Assembly: GCF_026898135.2 (NCBI RefSeq)
Contig: NZ_CP114035.2
Span: forward strand, 124,001-188,000
Direction: 5' to 3'
Length of the DNA stretch: 64,000 nucleotides
Source: Pseudomonas fortuita
GTDB lineage: Bacteria > Pseudomonadota > Gammaproteobacteria > Pseudomonadales > Pseudomonadaceae
The position numbers and the translations under genes were made by a program. Below are positions 36,130 to 49,729 of this stretch, one piece after another. The notes below the pieces were generated by a model that made no database searches, had not been told where the DNA came from, and saw only the letters and a list, made by a program, of their open reading frames with translations. Every line of letters starts with the position of its first letter. Positions within the stretch are counted from its first letter, which is position 1.

Positions 36130-37029
36130 TCAAGCTGTTGCGGTGTAGGCCCAGGCCTGGCTCACCAGCCAGTCTCGGAAGGCGCGCAGCGAAGCTGACT
36201 CTACCTTGCGATCCGGAATCATCAGATAGTAGGCCTTGTCGCTGATCAGGGCATGCCTGTTAGCGACCACCAGCCTACCCTCCCCCAACTCGCGCTGGAT
36301 CAGGAACGGTGGGATCAGTGCGACCCCCATTTCATGTATGGCCGCCTGGGCGAGCATCGAGAATAGTTCATAACGCGGGCCTGTCATGTCGCGTGGCACA
36401 TTCATCCCTAGGCTGCCGAACCACTGCCGCCAGGCGTAGGGGCGCGTGCTTTGCTGCAGCAGTGGCAGTTGGGCGATGCGCTGTGCTTCGAGTATGCCCT
36501 GCCCGGCCAGCAATGCCGGGCTGCAGACGGGGACCGGGTTCTCCCCCATCAGCCGGTGCGACTGGGTGCCGGACCAGTCGGCATCACCGAAATAGATTGC
36601 GGCATCGAAGGGGGTGTCGGCGAACAGGAATGGCCGGGTGCGGTTGGTGAGGTTGACCGTCACCTCTGGGTGGCGTTGCTGGAAGTCCTTGAGGCGCGGA
36701 AGCAGCCATTGGGTACCAAAGGTAGGCACTACGGCCAGCTCGATCACGCTGGCGCCCTGCTGACCCATCACCGACAGGGTGTCGCGCTCTACCGCGTCCA
36801 GTTGAGCGGCAACCTGACGACTGTAGGACAGGCCGGCCTCGGTCAGCTTCACGCCGCGGCGGGAACGGCGGAACAGTTCCACATTCAGAAAAGCCTCGAG
36901 GCCGCCGATCTGCCGGCAAACGGCACCCTGTGTCAGGGCGAGTTCCTGGGCGGCCTTGGTAAAGCTCTCGTTGCGTGCCGCCGCCTCGAAGCAAATCAGA
37001 GCGGTGGTACTGGGGATCTTGCGGCGCAT
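36130..37029 (-). CDS. gcdR: LysR-family regulator, probable GcdR
   Basis: The 299-residue regulator has an N-terminal winged HTH (about 5-65: STTALICFEAAARNESFTKAAQELALTQGAVCRQIGGLE) of the GcvA-like group and a C-terminal periplasmic-binding-like effector domain. It is divergent from gcdH with 161 bp between the starts, the classic arrangement for a LysR regulator that activates the neighbour, here in response to glutarate or glutaryl-CoA metabolism. The ATG at 37029 begins MRRKIPSTTALICFE, the usual family start; the frame to 37098 is a weak extension. Confidence 0.85.
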   Translation of the reverse strand: MRRKIPSTTALICFEAAARNESFTKAAQELALTQGAVCRQIGGLEAFLNVELFRRSRRGVKLTEAGLSYSRQVAAQLDAVERDTLSVMGQQGASVIELAVVPTFGTQWLLPRLKDFQQRHPEVTVNLTNRTRPFLFADTPFDAAIYFGDADWSGTQSHRLMGENPVPVCSPALLAGQGILEAQRIAQLPLLQQSTRPYAWRQWFGSLGMNVPRDMTGPRYELFSMLAQAAIHEMGVALIPPFLIQRELGEGRLVVANRHALISDKAYYLMIPDRKVESASLRAFRDWLVSQAWAYTATA

Positions 37030-37190
37030 GTACGTCAACCTCACTCGTAAGGCTGTCTTTGTGGTGTTTTGCCGATTTACGAAGTGACAAATTATCACTA
37101 ATTGGTGCGCAATCCTCGTTTGTCCCGGCGGCCGATCGGGCCTAGGCTCAAACGCACAAGAAACTGCCCCCTATTACGAGGATTTCGCTC
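37030..37190. promoter_or_regulatory. Divergent gcdR/gcdH promoter region
   Basis: This is the only space for both promoters and the LysR binding site. The dyad-like TTATCACTAATTGGTGCGCAA around 37093-37113 is a candidate LysR box. The assignment is tentative. An ACGAGGA ribosome site precedes gcdH. Confidence 0.4.
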
Positions 37191-38372
37191 ATGGCCGGTA
37201 AAGCAAGCTTCCACTGGATCGACCCACTGCTGCTGGATCAACAGCTCACTGAAGAAGAGCGCATGGTGCGTGACAGCGCTTATCAGTTCGCCCAGGACAA
37301 GCTTGCCCCGCGTGTGCTCGAGGCTTTCCGCCACGAGCAGACCGACCCGGCGATCTTCCGGGAGATGGGTGAAGTCGGCCTGCTGGGTGCCACCATTCCC
37401 GAACAGTACGGTGGCAGTGGCCTGAACTACGTGTGCTATGGGCTGATTGCCCGAGAGGTCGAGCGTATCGACTCGGGCTACCGTTCGATGATGAGCGTGC
37501 AGTCGTCGCTGGTGATGGTGCCCATCAATGAATTTGGTACCGAGGCCCAAAAGCAGAAGTACTTGCCCAAGCTGGCCAGTGGCGAGTGGATCGGTTGTTT
37601 TGGTCTGACCGAGCCCAACCACGGCTCCGACCCTGGCTCGATGATCACCCGTGCCAGGAAGGTCGACGGCGGCTACCGTCTGACCGGCAGCAAGATGTGG
37701 ATCACCAACAGCCCGATCGCTGATGTGTTCGTGGTGTGGGCCAAGGACGATGCAGGGGATATCCGCGGCTTTGTCCTGGAAAAGGGCTGGCAGGGCCTCA
37801 GTGCCCCGGCCATTCATGGCAAGGTCGGCCTGCGTGCCTCGATCACCGGTGAAGTTGTCATGGACAATGTGTTCGTGCCAGAAGAGAACATCTTCCCGGA
37901 TGTGCGCGGCCTCAAAGGCCCGTTCACCTGTCTCAACTCTGCCCGTTACGGCATCTCGTGGGGGGCGTTGGGTGCGGCCGAGGCGTGCTGGCACACCGCG
38001 CGTCAGTACACCTTGGACCGTCAGCAGTTCGGCCGCCCCCTGGCTGCCAACCAGCTGATCCAGAAAAAGCTGGCCGACATGCAGACCGAAATCACCCTGG
38101 CGCTGCAAGGCTGCCTGCGCCTGGGGCGCATGAAGGATGAAGGTACCGCTGCTGTGGAAATTACCTCGATCATGAAGCGCAATTCCTGCGGCAAGGCGCT
38201 GGATATCGCTCGCATGGCGCGCGACATGCTGGGTGGCAACGGCATTTCCGATGAGTTTGGCGTGGCCCGTCATCTGGTAAACCTGGAGGTGGTCAACACC
38301 TATGAAGGTACTCACGACGTGCATGCACTGATCCTGGGGCGTGCGCAGACCGGTATCCAGGCCTTCTATTAA
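37191..38372 (+). CDS. gcdH: Glutaryl-CoA dehydrogenase
   Basis: The 393-residue flavoenzyme of the acyl-CoA dehydrogenase family oxidises and decarboxylates glutaryl-CoA to crotonyl-CoA in lysine and glutarate breakdown. It shows [17 protein letters not shown] and [18 protein letters not shown] (FAD and substrate segments), and the glutaryl-specific catalytic Glu in [21 protein letters not shown] at the C terminus. Length and full-length similarity are typical. It lies 14 bp before gcdG, and the two surely share an mRNA. Confidence 0.95.
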   Translation: MAGKASFHWIDPLLLDQQLTEEERMVRDSAYQFAQDKLAPRVLEAFRHEQTDPAIFREMGEVGLLGATIPEQYGGSGLNYVCYGLIAREVERIDSGYRSMMSVQSSLVMVPINEFGTEAQKQKYLPKLASGEWIGCFGLTEPNHGSDPGSMITRARKVDGGYRLTGSKMWITNSPIADVFVVWAKDDAGDIRGFVLEKGWQGLSAPAIHGKVGLRASITGEVVMDNVFVPEENIFPDVRGLKGPFTCLNSARYGISWGALGAAEACWHTARQYTLDRQQFGRPLAANQLIQKKLADMQTEITLALQGCLRLGRMKDEGTAAVEITSIMKRNSCGKALDIARMARDMLGGNGISDEFGVARHLVNLEVVNTYEGTHDVHALILGRAQTGIQAFY

Positions 38373-38386
38373 TAAGGAACCAGCCC

Positions 38387-39607
38387 ATGGGCGCGCTATC
38401 ACATCTGCGGGTGCTGGACCTTTCGCGCGTGTTGGCCGGCCCATGGTCTGGCCAGATTCTCGCTGACCTGGGCGCTGACGTTATAAAGGTGGAGCGCCCG
38501 GGCATTGGTGACGATACCCGCGCGTGGGGGCCGCCTTTCCTCAAGGATGCCGAGGGTGAAAACACCAGCGAGGCGGCTTACTACCTGTCGGCCAACCGTA
38601 ACAAGCGTTCGGTGACCATCGACTTCACCCGGCCTGAAGGGCAGCGCTTGGTGCGTGAGTTGGCGGCGAAGTCCGATATTGTCATCGAGAACTTCAAGGT
38701 GGGTGGTTTGGCGGCCTATGGGCTGGACTACCAGAGCCTGAAGGCGATCAACCCGCAGCTTATCTATTGCTCCATTACCGGTTTCGGCCAGACCGGCCCG
38801 TATGCCAAGCGTGCGGGTTATGACTTCATGATCCAGGGGCTGGGTGGGCTGATGAGCCTGACCGGCCGCCCGGAGGGTGAGGAAGGCGCGGGGCCGGTCA
38901 AAGTGGGTGTGGCGCTTACCGACATCCTTACCGGGCTGTACTCAACGGTGGCCATGCTTGCCGCCCTTGCCCATCGGGCGCAGACCGGGGTGGGCCAGCA
39001 TGTCGACATGGCGTTGCTCGATGTACAGGTAGCCTGCCTGGCGAACCAGGCCATGAATTACCTGACCACGGGCAAACCGCCTCGGCGCCTGGGCAATGCG
39101 CATCCCAATATAGTGCCCTACCAGGACTTCCCGACGGCGGATGGCGACTTCATTCTTACCGTGGGCAACGACAGCCAGTTCCGCAAATTCGCAGAAGTGG
39201 CCGGGCAGCCACAATGGGCGGACGATCCACGCTTCCTGACCAATAAGCAGCGGGTGGCCAACAGGGCCGAGCTGATTCCACTGATCCGCCAGGCCACAGT
39301 ATTCAAGACAACCGCCGAATGGGTTGCCCAGCTGGAGGCTGCTGGGGTGCCGTGCGGGCCTATCAATGACCTGGCTCAGATGTTTCAGGACCCACAGGTG
39401 CTGGCGCGTGGGTTGGCGGTGAACATTCCGCATCCATTGGCGGGTAGCGTGCCGCAGGTAGCCAGCCCTATACGGTTGTCGGAGACGCCGGTGGAGTACC
39501 GACGGGCGCCGCCGCTGCTGGGTGAGCATACCGAGGCGGTACTGGGGGAAGTGCTGGGGCTGGAGGCAGGTGAGGTGCAGCGCTTGCGGGAGGCCGGCGT
39601 GCTGTAG
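38387..39607 (+). CDS. gcdG: Class III CoA-transferase (glutarate CoA-transferase)
   Basis: The 406-residue enzyme of the CaiB/BaiF family has LRVLDLSRVLAGPWSGQILADLGADVIKVERP at the N terminus and GVGQHVDMALLDVQVACL, with the catalytic Asp, in the middle. Coupled to gcdH, it should activate glutarate using succinyl-CoA (or another donor) to give glutaryl-CoA. It starts 14 bp after gcdH. A terminator follows at 39626-39664, separating it from the rrn operon. Confidence 0.92.
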   Translation: MGALSHLRVLDLSRVLAGPWSGQILADLGADVIKVERPGIGDDTRAWGPPFLKDAEGENTSEAAYYLSANRNKRSVTIDFTRPEGQRLVRELAAKSDIVIENFKVGGLAAYGLDYQSLKAINPQLIYCSITGFGQTGPYAKRAGYDFMIQGLGGLMSLTGRPEGEEGAGPVKVGVALTDILTGLYSTVAMLAALAHRAQTGVGQHVDMALLDVQVACLANQAMNYLTTGKPPRRLGNAHPNIVPYQDFPTADGDFILTVGNDSQFRKFAEVAGQPQWADDPRFLTNKQRVANRAELIPLIRQATVFKTTAEWVAQLEAAGVPCGPINDLAQMFQDPQVLARGLAVNIPHPLAGSVPQVASPIRLSETPVEYRRAPPLLGEHTEAVLGEVLGLEAGEVQRLREAGVL

Positions 39608-39625
39608 AAGCGGCGGGTGCTATAT

Positions 39626-39664
39626 AAAAGCAGGGAGGCCGCCAGGCCTCCCTGCTTTGCTTTT
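39626..39664 (+). terminator. Terminator after gcdG
   Basis: AAAAGCAGGGAGGCC pairs with GGCCTCCCTGCTTTGCTTTT, a 15-bp stem with T-runs, 18 bp past the stop. Confidence 0.93.
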
Positions 39665-39695
39665 CAGCGATATTACGGTTTCTTGAAATTAATGG

Positions 39696-39723
39696 TTGAC
39701 GCCCTTTCGAATCCCCTTATAAT
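39696..39723 (+). promoter_or_regulatory. rrn promoter P1
   Basis: -35 TTGACG at 39696-39701 and -10 TATAAT at 39718-39723, 16-bp spacing, with a GC-rich GCGCCCC discriminator typical of stringently controlled rRNA promoters. AT-rich sequence upstream may be an UP element. Confidence 0.85.
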
Positions 39724-39839
39724 GCGCCCCACTTCCAGCGACATCGGAACGACAAACTCCTTGAGATTCAATGAGTTAGGTAGTTAAGGTGGCGTTGAAA
39801 GGGCTACGATCGAATGATCGCAAGCGGTTGAAATGGTGG

Positions 39840-39867
39840 TTGACAGCGCTTCTAAACGCTGTATGAT
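39840..39867 (+). promoter_or_regulatory. rrn promoter P2
   Basis: -35 TTGACA at 39840-39845 and -10 TATGAT at 39862-39867, 16-bp spacing. The discriminator is TCGCCTCCCGC. Confidence 0.75.
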
Positions 39868-39949
39868 TCGCCTCCCGCTACGAGAGATCGCAGCGAGCCA
39901 AGTGTTTGAAGCTAAACGAGTTTCTCGCAAAAAACTTCAAAATAAACGC

Positions 39950-39977
39950 TTGACAGGCTCTGAGGAAAGCGTAGAAT
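39950..39977 (+). promoter_or_regulatory. rrn promoter P3
   Basis: -35 TTGACA at 39950-39955 and -10 TAGAAT at 39972-39977, 16-bp spacing, followed by GCGCGCC. All three promoters use the same short spacing and GC-rich discriminators. Confidence 0.82.
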
Positions 39978-40013
39978 GCGCGCCTCGGTTGAGACGAAAA
40001 GCTCTTAACCAAA

Positions 40014-40025
40014 CGCTCTTTAACA
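40014..40025 (+). promoter_or_regulatory. boxA antitermination site of the rrn leader
   Basis: CGCTCTTTAACA closely matches the NusB/NusE boxA consensus (TGCTCTTTAACA) and lies 150 bp before 16S. A second boxA-like site, TCGTTCTTTAAAAA, is at 42054-42067, before 23S. Confidence 0.85.
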
Positions 40026-40029
40026 AATC

Positions 40030-40050
40030 GAATCAAGCAATTCGTGTGGG
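40030..40050 (+). other. 5' arm of the 16S RNase III processing stalk
   Basis: GAATCAAGCAATTCGTGTGGG is exactly complementary, over 21 bp, to 41741-41761 downstream of 16S. The two arms would close a loop around the 16S precursor for RNase III cleavage. Confidence 0.85.
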
Positions 40051-40176
40051 TGCTTGTGAGTATGGACTGATAGTCAAAAAGATTATCAGCATCACAAGTG
40101 ACCATGCGAGAAATCACATAGTCATTTGAGATTGCTGAGCCAAGTTTAGGGTTTCTTAAAAACCCAAGCAGTATTG

Positions 40177-41712
<1,536 letters not shown>

Positions 41713-41797
41713 ATCGACGACATCAGCCTGCTGATGAGCTCCCACACGAATTGCTTGATTCATTGTAAAAGACGATGCTGTAAAGCGACCCTGTTAT

Positions 41798-41874
<77 letters not shown>

Positions 41875-41898
41875 TTACATGGTTTAGCCGTAGAATAC

Positions 41899-41974
41899 GG
41901 GGCCATAGCTCAGCTGGGAGAGCGCCTGCCTTGCACGCAGGAGGTCAGCGGTTCGATCCCGCTTGGCTCCACCA
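41899..41974 (+). tRNA. alaT: tRNA-Ala (TGC anticodon)
   Basis: A 76-base cloverleaf beginning GGGGCCA and ending CTCCACCA, anticodon TGC in CTTGCACG, T-loop GTTCGATCC and encoded CCA. Second spacer tRNA between 16S and 23S. Confidence 0.98.
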
Positions 41975-42218
41975 CTTTCGCCGTACGCAGTAGCTAGTCA
42001 GAACTTAGAAATGAACATTCGTGAATGAATGTTGATTTCTGACTTTTGTCAGATCGTTCTTTAAAAATTCGGATATGTGATAGAAATAGACTGAACACCA
42101 GTTTCACTGCTGGTGGATCAGGCTAAGGTAAAATTTGTGAGTTCTGCTCGAAAGAGCGACGTGCGAATTTTCGGCGAATGTCGTCTTCACAGTATAACCA
42201 GATTGCTTGGGGTTATAT

Positions 42219-45110
<2,892 letters not shown>

Positions 45111-45242
45111 ATAACACCCAAGCAATTTGCTGACGCAGATTGCGGTGGTGAAGATGATACGAACCGAAAGTTCGCAAAAAACCACAAACATCACATATCC
45201 GAATTCGCTGGGCTGTCCATCTGGACATTCTGGCTACAGAAT

Positions 45243-45362
45243 TTCTTGACGACCATAGAGCATTGGAACCACCTGATCCCATCCCGAACTCAGCAGTGAA
45301 ACGATGCATCGCCGATGGTAGTGTGGGGTTTCCCCATGTGAGAGTAGGTCATCGTCAAGATT
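45243..45362 (+). rRNA. rrf: 5S ribosomal RNA, copy 1
   Basis: A 120-base 5S gene from TTCTTGACGACCATAGAG to CATCGTCAAGATT with complementary ends. It is identical base for base to copy 2 at 45468-45587. Boundaries are approximate to a couple of bases. Confidence 0.96.
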
Positions 45363-45369
45363 CATTTTG

Positions 45370-45410
45370 CAAAACCCCTATCTGCGCATGCAGGTAGGGG
45401 TTTTGTCTTT
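45370..45410 (+). terminator. Terminator after 5S copy 1
   Basis: AAAACCCCTA...CTGC pairs with GCAG...TAGGGGTTTT and ends TGTCTTT. Confidence 0.88.
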
Positions 45411-45467
45411 AAGTAGGAACTACAGAGATTCGCAGGCACGTCCGAGTGACGGGCCAGCACACAGAAT

Positions 45468-45587
45468 TTCTTGACGACCATAGAGCATTGGAACCACCTG
45501 ATCCCATCCCGAACTCAGCAGTGAAACGATGCATCGCCGATGGTAGTGTGGGGTTTCCCCATGTGAGAGTAGGTCATCGTCAAGATT
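45468..45587 (+). rRNA. rrf: 5S ribosomal RNA, copy 2 (tandem)
   Basis: An identical second 120-base 5S gene, 225 bp downstream of the first and separated from it by a terminator and about 60 bp. Its expression depends on read-through or its own promoter; no strong promoter is visible between them. Confidence 0.95.
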
Positions 45588-45594
45588 CAAACCC

Positions 45595-45632
45595 AAAGCC
45601 CCTGTCTGCAATGCAGACAGGGGCTTTGTCTT
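45595..45632. terminator. Bidirectional terminator between 5S copy 2 and the TonB receptor gene
   Basis: AAAGCCCCTGTCTGC pairs with GCAGACAGGGGCTTT, with A- and T-rich flanks on both sides. It can end both the rrn operon and the convergent receptor gene. Confidence 0.9.
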
Positions 45633-45651
45633 TTCTGGGTAGTTGTATCGG

Positions 45652-48138
45652 TCAGAACTGATAGCTGACCGTGGCGCTCAAATTGCGTTCCTCACCCATG
45701 TAGCAGTAGTTCAGGCTGGCACATGAGGTGATGTAGCTTTCATTGGTAAGGTTGTTGGCGTTAAGGCGCACATCCACGCCCCTGAGCCCAACCTTGCTCA
45801 GGTCATAGCCGAGCGAAGCGTCTAACACAGTGTAGGAAGGCACCTTCATGCTGTTTTCCGCATCTACCCAGCTGTAGCCCACATACCGCACGCCACCGCC
45901 CAGCCTCAGGCCATCCAGAGGCCCTTGGTGGAAGTTGTAGTCAGCCCAAAGCGAGAACATCTGTTTCGGTGCCTGGGTTGGCGAATTGCCCTTGTTGTCC
46001 AGGCTGGCCGACGTCAGGCTCGGCATCGACCGGGAATATTCGATATCGGTGAAGGTGTAGCCGCCTAGCAGTTTGAGGCTGTCGGTCACCTGCACATGTG
46101 CCTCCAGCTCCAGCCCTTGGGAACGTACTTCACCTACCGGGCGATAGAAATTCTCGTCAGGCTGCTTCGAAGCCAGGTTTTCCTGCTCGATGCGGAACAC
46201 CGATGCGGTGAACAGGTTGTCGCTGCCCGGAGGCTGATACTTGATGCCGGCTTCCCATTGAGTGCCTTCGGTCGGTGCCAGGGGGCGGCCTTCCTGGTCG
46301 GACACGGTATTGGGATTGAACGACTCCGAGTAGCTGACATAGGGCGCAATGCCGTTCTCGAACAGGTAGAGCACCCCGGCCCGAGTAGTAAATTTGGTGC
46401 GTTGATCGTTGACCTTGGTGTCGCTGTCGCGATTCTCCTCGGACACCTTCACCCAGTCCTGACGAAGCCCCAAGGAGAAGCGCCACTGGTCCAGCTCCAC
46501 CAGATCCTGCAGATACGCACCTGTTTGCTGCAAGCGCCGCTGGTAGCGGTTTTCGCCCAGGACCTCAAGGTTGCCATTGCCATACTGCGGGTTAGCTGCG
46601 TCCAGCGGGTCGACCGTGCCATAACGCCATGCGACGTCGGCTTTGCGCCGCTGGTAGTCGGCGCCCAGCAGCAGGGTATGTTTGGCAGCTCCAGTGAAGA
46701 ATTCCGCCTGCAGCATATTGTCGATGAGGTACGAATGCAGGCGCTCGTCGCCGCCGGTATAGGCGCGGTTGAGGATGTTGCTGTCGGCATCCGTCCAGCC
46801 GGCTGAGTACACCTGGTCCATGGAGACGTCGGAATCCTGGTAACGGAAGTTCTGCCGCGCGGTGAACACATCATTGAAGCGGTGCTCGAACTGGTAGCTG
46901 AACGACTGCTGGGTACGTTCGTAATTGTCGATGCCCGGCTCGCCCTCGAAGAAGTGGTCTGACAAGCGCAAGCCGTTGCGTTTGTGCAGCATGCCGTCTG
47001 CAGGGTTACCGCCATGGTACCCGCCGTTAGGGTCGTGCTGGAGGTAAGCCTGCAATGTGAGCGAGGTGTCTTCGGTAAAGTCGACGCTGATGGCCGGGGC
47101 GATGGTGTAGCGTTCTTCCTTGTTGTGGTCGAACTGGGTATCGGATGCATCCGCCAGGCCTGTCAGGCGGTAAGCAATGCGCTTGTCATCATCTACAGGG
47201 CCACTGAAATCGAAACCCATGCCACGCTGGCCTTGGGTGCCAACCGTGGCCTGAACCTGATGGTAGGGAGTAAACAGCGGCTTCTTGGTGGTCAGGGCGA
47301 CCAGGCCCCCCGGCGAGCTTCGCCCATACAGTACCGAAGATGGGCCCTTGAGAATGTCGATGCGCTCCAGGAAGTACGGGTCTACCTGCATGGTGCTGTA
47401 GGTGCCGTTGTCGCCCATCGACTTGAGGCCATCGACGTAGATGTTATCCACAGAGCCGTCGTTGAAGCCGCGCATCGCGACATAGTCATAGCGATGGGTG
47501 GCACCGTAAGGATTGGTCATCACCCCAGGCGTGTAGCGCATGGCCTGGGCAACGGTCTGTGAGCCCTGGTCGTCCATCTGCTGGCGAGTAACGACCGAGA
47601 CGGATTGGGACGTCTCCACCAACGGTGTGCTCGTCTTGGTCGCCACTTGGCTGTGCGTAGCGTTGTAACCCTCCATGCTGCCGAGCGCATTACCGAGGGA
47701 GAAGCCACGGATATCGGTGTCCGGCAATGACAGGGCGGTGTCCTGGGGCTGTACCTGCAGCACATAGCTACGTCCATCCTGGCTGACGGCTTCCAGGCCG
47801 CTGCCATTGAGCATTTGGCGCAGTGCTTGATCGGTAGCGTACTGCCCCTGAAGGCCGTCAGACCGCAGGCCATCTGTGAGCTGAGGTGTACTCGACAGGG
47901 TTATGCCGGCCTGGCGGGCAAACTGATTGAGAACGTCGGCCAGTTGACCGGCCGGGATTGCATAGTGATGACTCACTTGAGCTGTTGCAGCCGCTGCGCA
48001 AAGTTGCGGAGCAAATGCCAAGCCCAATGCAGTACCAAACAGAGCCGCCCGGACAGCGTGGCGCAAGCGTGCTGATTGCAGGACAGGTCGATAATCATTC
48101 AAGTTGGAAGTGTCGGTTACCACCGGGTTGATAGGCAT
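45652..48138 (-). CDS. TonB-dependent siderophore receptor with STN signalling domain
   Basis: The 828-residue outer-membrane receptor has a long signal peptide (to about residue 49). An STN (secretin/TonB short N-terminal) domain spans about 57-130 (SHHYAIPAGQLADVLNQFARQAGITLS). A TonB box and plug domain (VVTRQQMDDQGSQTVAQAMRYTPGV) follow, then a 22-strand barrel ending in aromatic SYQF. The STN domain marks a transducer that signals through the FecR/FecI pair encoded just upstream. It resembles ferrioxamine/ferrichrome-type receptors (FoxA/FiuA); the ligand cannot be proven from sequence. It converges on the rrn operon. Confidence 0.92.
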   Translation of the reverse strand: MPINPVVTDTSNLNDYRPVLQSARLRHAVRAALFGTALGLAFAPQLCAAAATAQVSHHYAIPAGQLADVLNQFARQAGITLSSTPQLTDGLRSDGLQGQYATDQALRQMLNGSGLEAVSQDGRSYVLQVQPQDTALSLPDTDIRGFSLGNALGSMEGYNATHSQVATKTSTPLVETSQSVSVVTRQQMDDQGSQTVAQAMRYTPGVMTNPYGATHRYDYVAMRGFNDGSVDNIYVDGLKSMGDNGTYSTMQVDPYFLERIDILKGPSSVLYGRSSPGGLVALTTKKPLFTPYHQVQATVGTQGQRGMGFDFSGPVDDDKRIAYRLTGLADASDTQFDHNKEERYTIAPAISVDFTEDTSLTLQAYLQHDPNGGYHGGNPADGMLHKRNGLRLSDHFFEGEPGIDNYERTQQSFSYQFEHRFNDVFTARQNFRYQDSDVSMDQVYSAGWTDADSNILNRAYTGGDERLHSYLIDNMLQAEFFTGAAKHTLLLGADYQRRKADVAWRYGTVDPLDAANPQYGNGNLEVLGENRYQRRLQQTGAYLQDLVELDQWRFSLGLRQDWVKVSEENRDSDTKVNDQRTKFTTRAGVLYLFENGIAPYVSYSESFNPNTVSDQEGRPLAPTEGTQWEAGIKYQPPGSDNLFTASVFRIEQENLASKQPDENFYRPVGEVRSQGLELEAHVQVTDSLKLLGGYTFTDIEYSRSMPSLTSASLDNKGNSPTQAPKQMFSLWADYNFHQGPLDGLRLGGGVRYVGYSWVDAENSMKVPSYTVLDASLGYDLSKVGLRGVDVRLNANNLTNESYITSCASLNYCYMGEERNLSATVSYQF

Positions 48139-48231
48139 GCAGGGTCCGTTGAAGAGTTGAGGGCAGAAGGTGTCGCTTACTGTCCTAGCCGGACCGCGAT
48201 TGAAAACCCGCCATAAATCAACAAGGCGTTG

Positions 48232-49188
48232 TCAGGTCATGCTCTCTACACGTACCCACCAGCGTGTACGGTGACGAAGCCTAACGGGCAGTGTCTGTGG
48301 CAGCAGCTGGAGCAAACGTTCCGGATCTTCGAGGCGGAACACCCCCGACAGGCGCAGATCGGCGATCTCGTCGCTGCAGCCCAGGTAACCATGGCGATAA
48401 CGGCTGACCTGCGCGAGGAAGTCGGACAGGCGCATGTCCTGGGTAACGATCAGCCCTTCAGTCCAGGCCATCGCATCCATGTTCAGGTGCGCGAGCGGGT
48501 GCGCCCCCTCAGCATCCAGCCGCCAGTTCTGGCCGCTTTCAATCCACAGCAATTGACCATTGCCAGGTCGGTGGATCGCCACTTTGCCGTGGCTGACGCT
48601 GACACGTGTGCAGTCGTTGTCCTGATAGGCTACAAAGCGTCCTTCGAACCCTTCCAGCAGCGCATCGCGAGTTTGTACCAGTACGGGATGCCGGGCGTTG
48701 CAGGTAATCATCAGCTCCCCCTGCTTCAGGCGGACCATACGCTGCTGCTCATTGAAGGCCAGGTCCACAGCACTGCGGGTATTGAGTTGCAGCAGTGAGC
48801 CACCAGGCAAGGTAAAGACGCGTCGCTCACCGGTGCCGGTGGCATAGTCCGACGCCCACGCACTGATGGCATCGAGGTCCTTGGCCAGCCATGCCGCCGA
48901 CCCAGCCATGACAACGCCGCCAAGCAGCTTCAGCGCTTGCCGGCGGTGCAGGCGCTGCTGGCTGGTTTCCAGGGTCTGCAACGCCAGCCCTGCACCTGGG
49001 ATCGAGCGCAGGTCAAGGTCCTGATGCAGGTGCACTACCCGTTGCCAGGCTTGCTCATGTTCGTGGTGGGCACTGCGCCATTGCGCGCACTGTTGCTGCA
49101 AGGTCGGCTCATGCCCGCTCTCACGCAGACGCAGCATCCACTGGATGGCCTGCTTGACCGCTTTTGCATCAGGGCGTGCGGCACTCAT
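48232..49188 (-). CDS. FecR-family transmembrane sigma regulator
   Basis: The 318-residue regulator has an N-terminal cytoplasmic DUF4880 helix bundle that binds the sigma factor (AIQWMLRLRESGHEP...HEQAWQRVVHL). One transmembrane helix (about 85-103) is followed by a periplasmic FecR domain (RVFTLPGGSLLQLNTRSAVDLAF) and a C-terminal STN-contacting part. It relays receptor occupancy to the ECF sigma factor. The ATG at 49188 starts 4 bp after the sigma-factor stop, so they are coupled; the extension to 49290 overlaps the sigma gene and is rejected. Confidence 0.93.
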   Translation of the reverse strand: MSAARPDAKAVKQAIQWMLRLRESGHEPTLQQQCAQWRSAHHEHEQAWQRVVHLHQDLDLRSIPGAGLALQTLETSQQRLHRRQALKLLGGVVMAGSAAWLAKDLDAISAWASDYATGTGERRVFTLPGGSLLQLNTRSAVDLAFNEQQRMVRLKQGELMITCNARHPVLVQTRDALLEGFEGRFVAYQDNDCTRVSVSHGKVAIHRPGNGQLLWIESGQNWRLDAEGAHPLAHLNMDAMAWTEGLIVTQDMRLSDFLAQVSRYRHGYLGCSDEIADLRLSGVFRLEDPERLLQLLPQTLPVRLRHRTRWWVRVESMT

Positions 49189-49192
49189 TGGC

Positions 49193-49696
49193 TCAACACT
49201 CGTCTTCGTAGCGCAGCACATAGCAATGGTAGAGCGCATCAGCGATGTAACGCTCCACCGTACGCACTGAGATCCCCATCTGCTCGGCAATGGCCTGATG
49301 CTTCAGCCCCTCGCATTGGGCCAGGAGGAAGGCGCGACGTACCTTGGGTTTGAGGCCGTCGAGCATGCGCGCAATACGTTCAAGCAACTCCAGCAGCAGC
49401 TCGCGGGTTTCGGCTGATGGAGACTGTGCTTCCGGCACATGGGCCAATGCCTCCAGGTAGGCCCGGTGCAGCTCCTCGCGGCGCCAGTGATCGATGATCA
49501 GCCCACGGGCTACCGTGCGCAAGAAGGCCCTAGGGGTGTTTAGCTGCAGGTGTTCGCGGCGTTGCAGCAAGCGGACGAAGGTGTCATGGGCCAGGTCTGC
49601 GGCATCGGCGGCATTGCCCAGCTTGCTGCGTAGCCAGGCGTGTAACCAACCGTGGTGGTCACTGTAGAGCGTTTGCACGGAGTCATTGCTGGGCAT
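49193..49696 (-). CDS. ECF sigma factor, FecI type
   Basis: The 167-residue sigma factor has region 2 (HDTFVRLLQRREHLQLNTPRAFLRTVARGLIIDHWRRE) and region 4 (AFLLAQCEGLKHQAIAEQMGISVRTVERYIADAL) with no extension, as in iron-starvation sigma factors. It should direct transcription of the receptor gene downstream. A Fur-box-like sequence lies 34 bp before its start, which fits induction at low iron. Confidence 0.94.
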   Translation of the reverse strand: MPSNDSVQTLYSDHHGWLHAWLRSKLGNAADAADLAHDTFVRLLQRREHLQLNTPRAFLRTVARGLIIDHWRREELHRAYLEALAHVPEAQSPSAETRELLLELLERIARMLDGLKPKVRRAFLLAQCEGLKHQAIAEQMGISVRTVERYIADALYHCYVLRYEDEC

Positions 49697-49729
49697 AGGG
49701 GGAGGGTGCTGGCATCAATGGACATGAAT

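Noticed and set aside
37098..38444. 448-residue frame antisense to gcdH
   Set aside because: Shadow of gcdH in a GC-rich genome; no ribosome site or family features.
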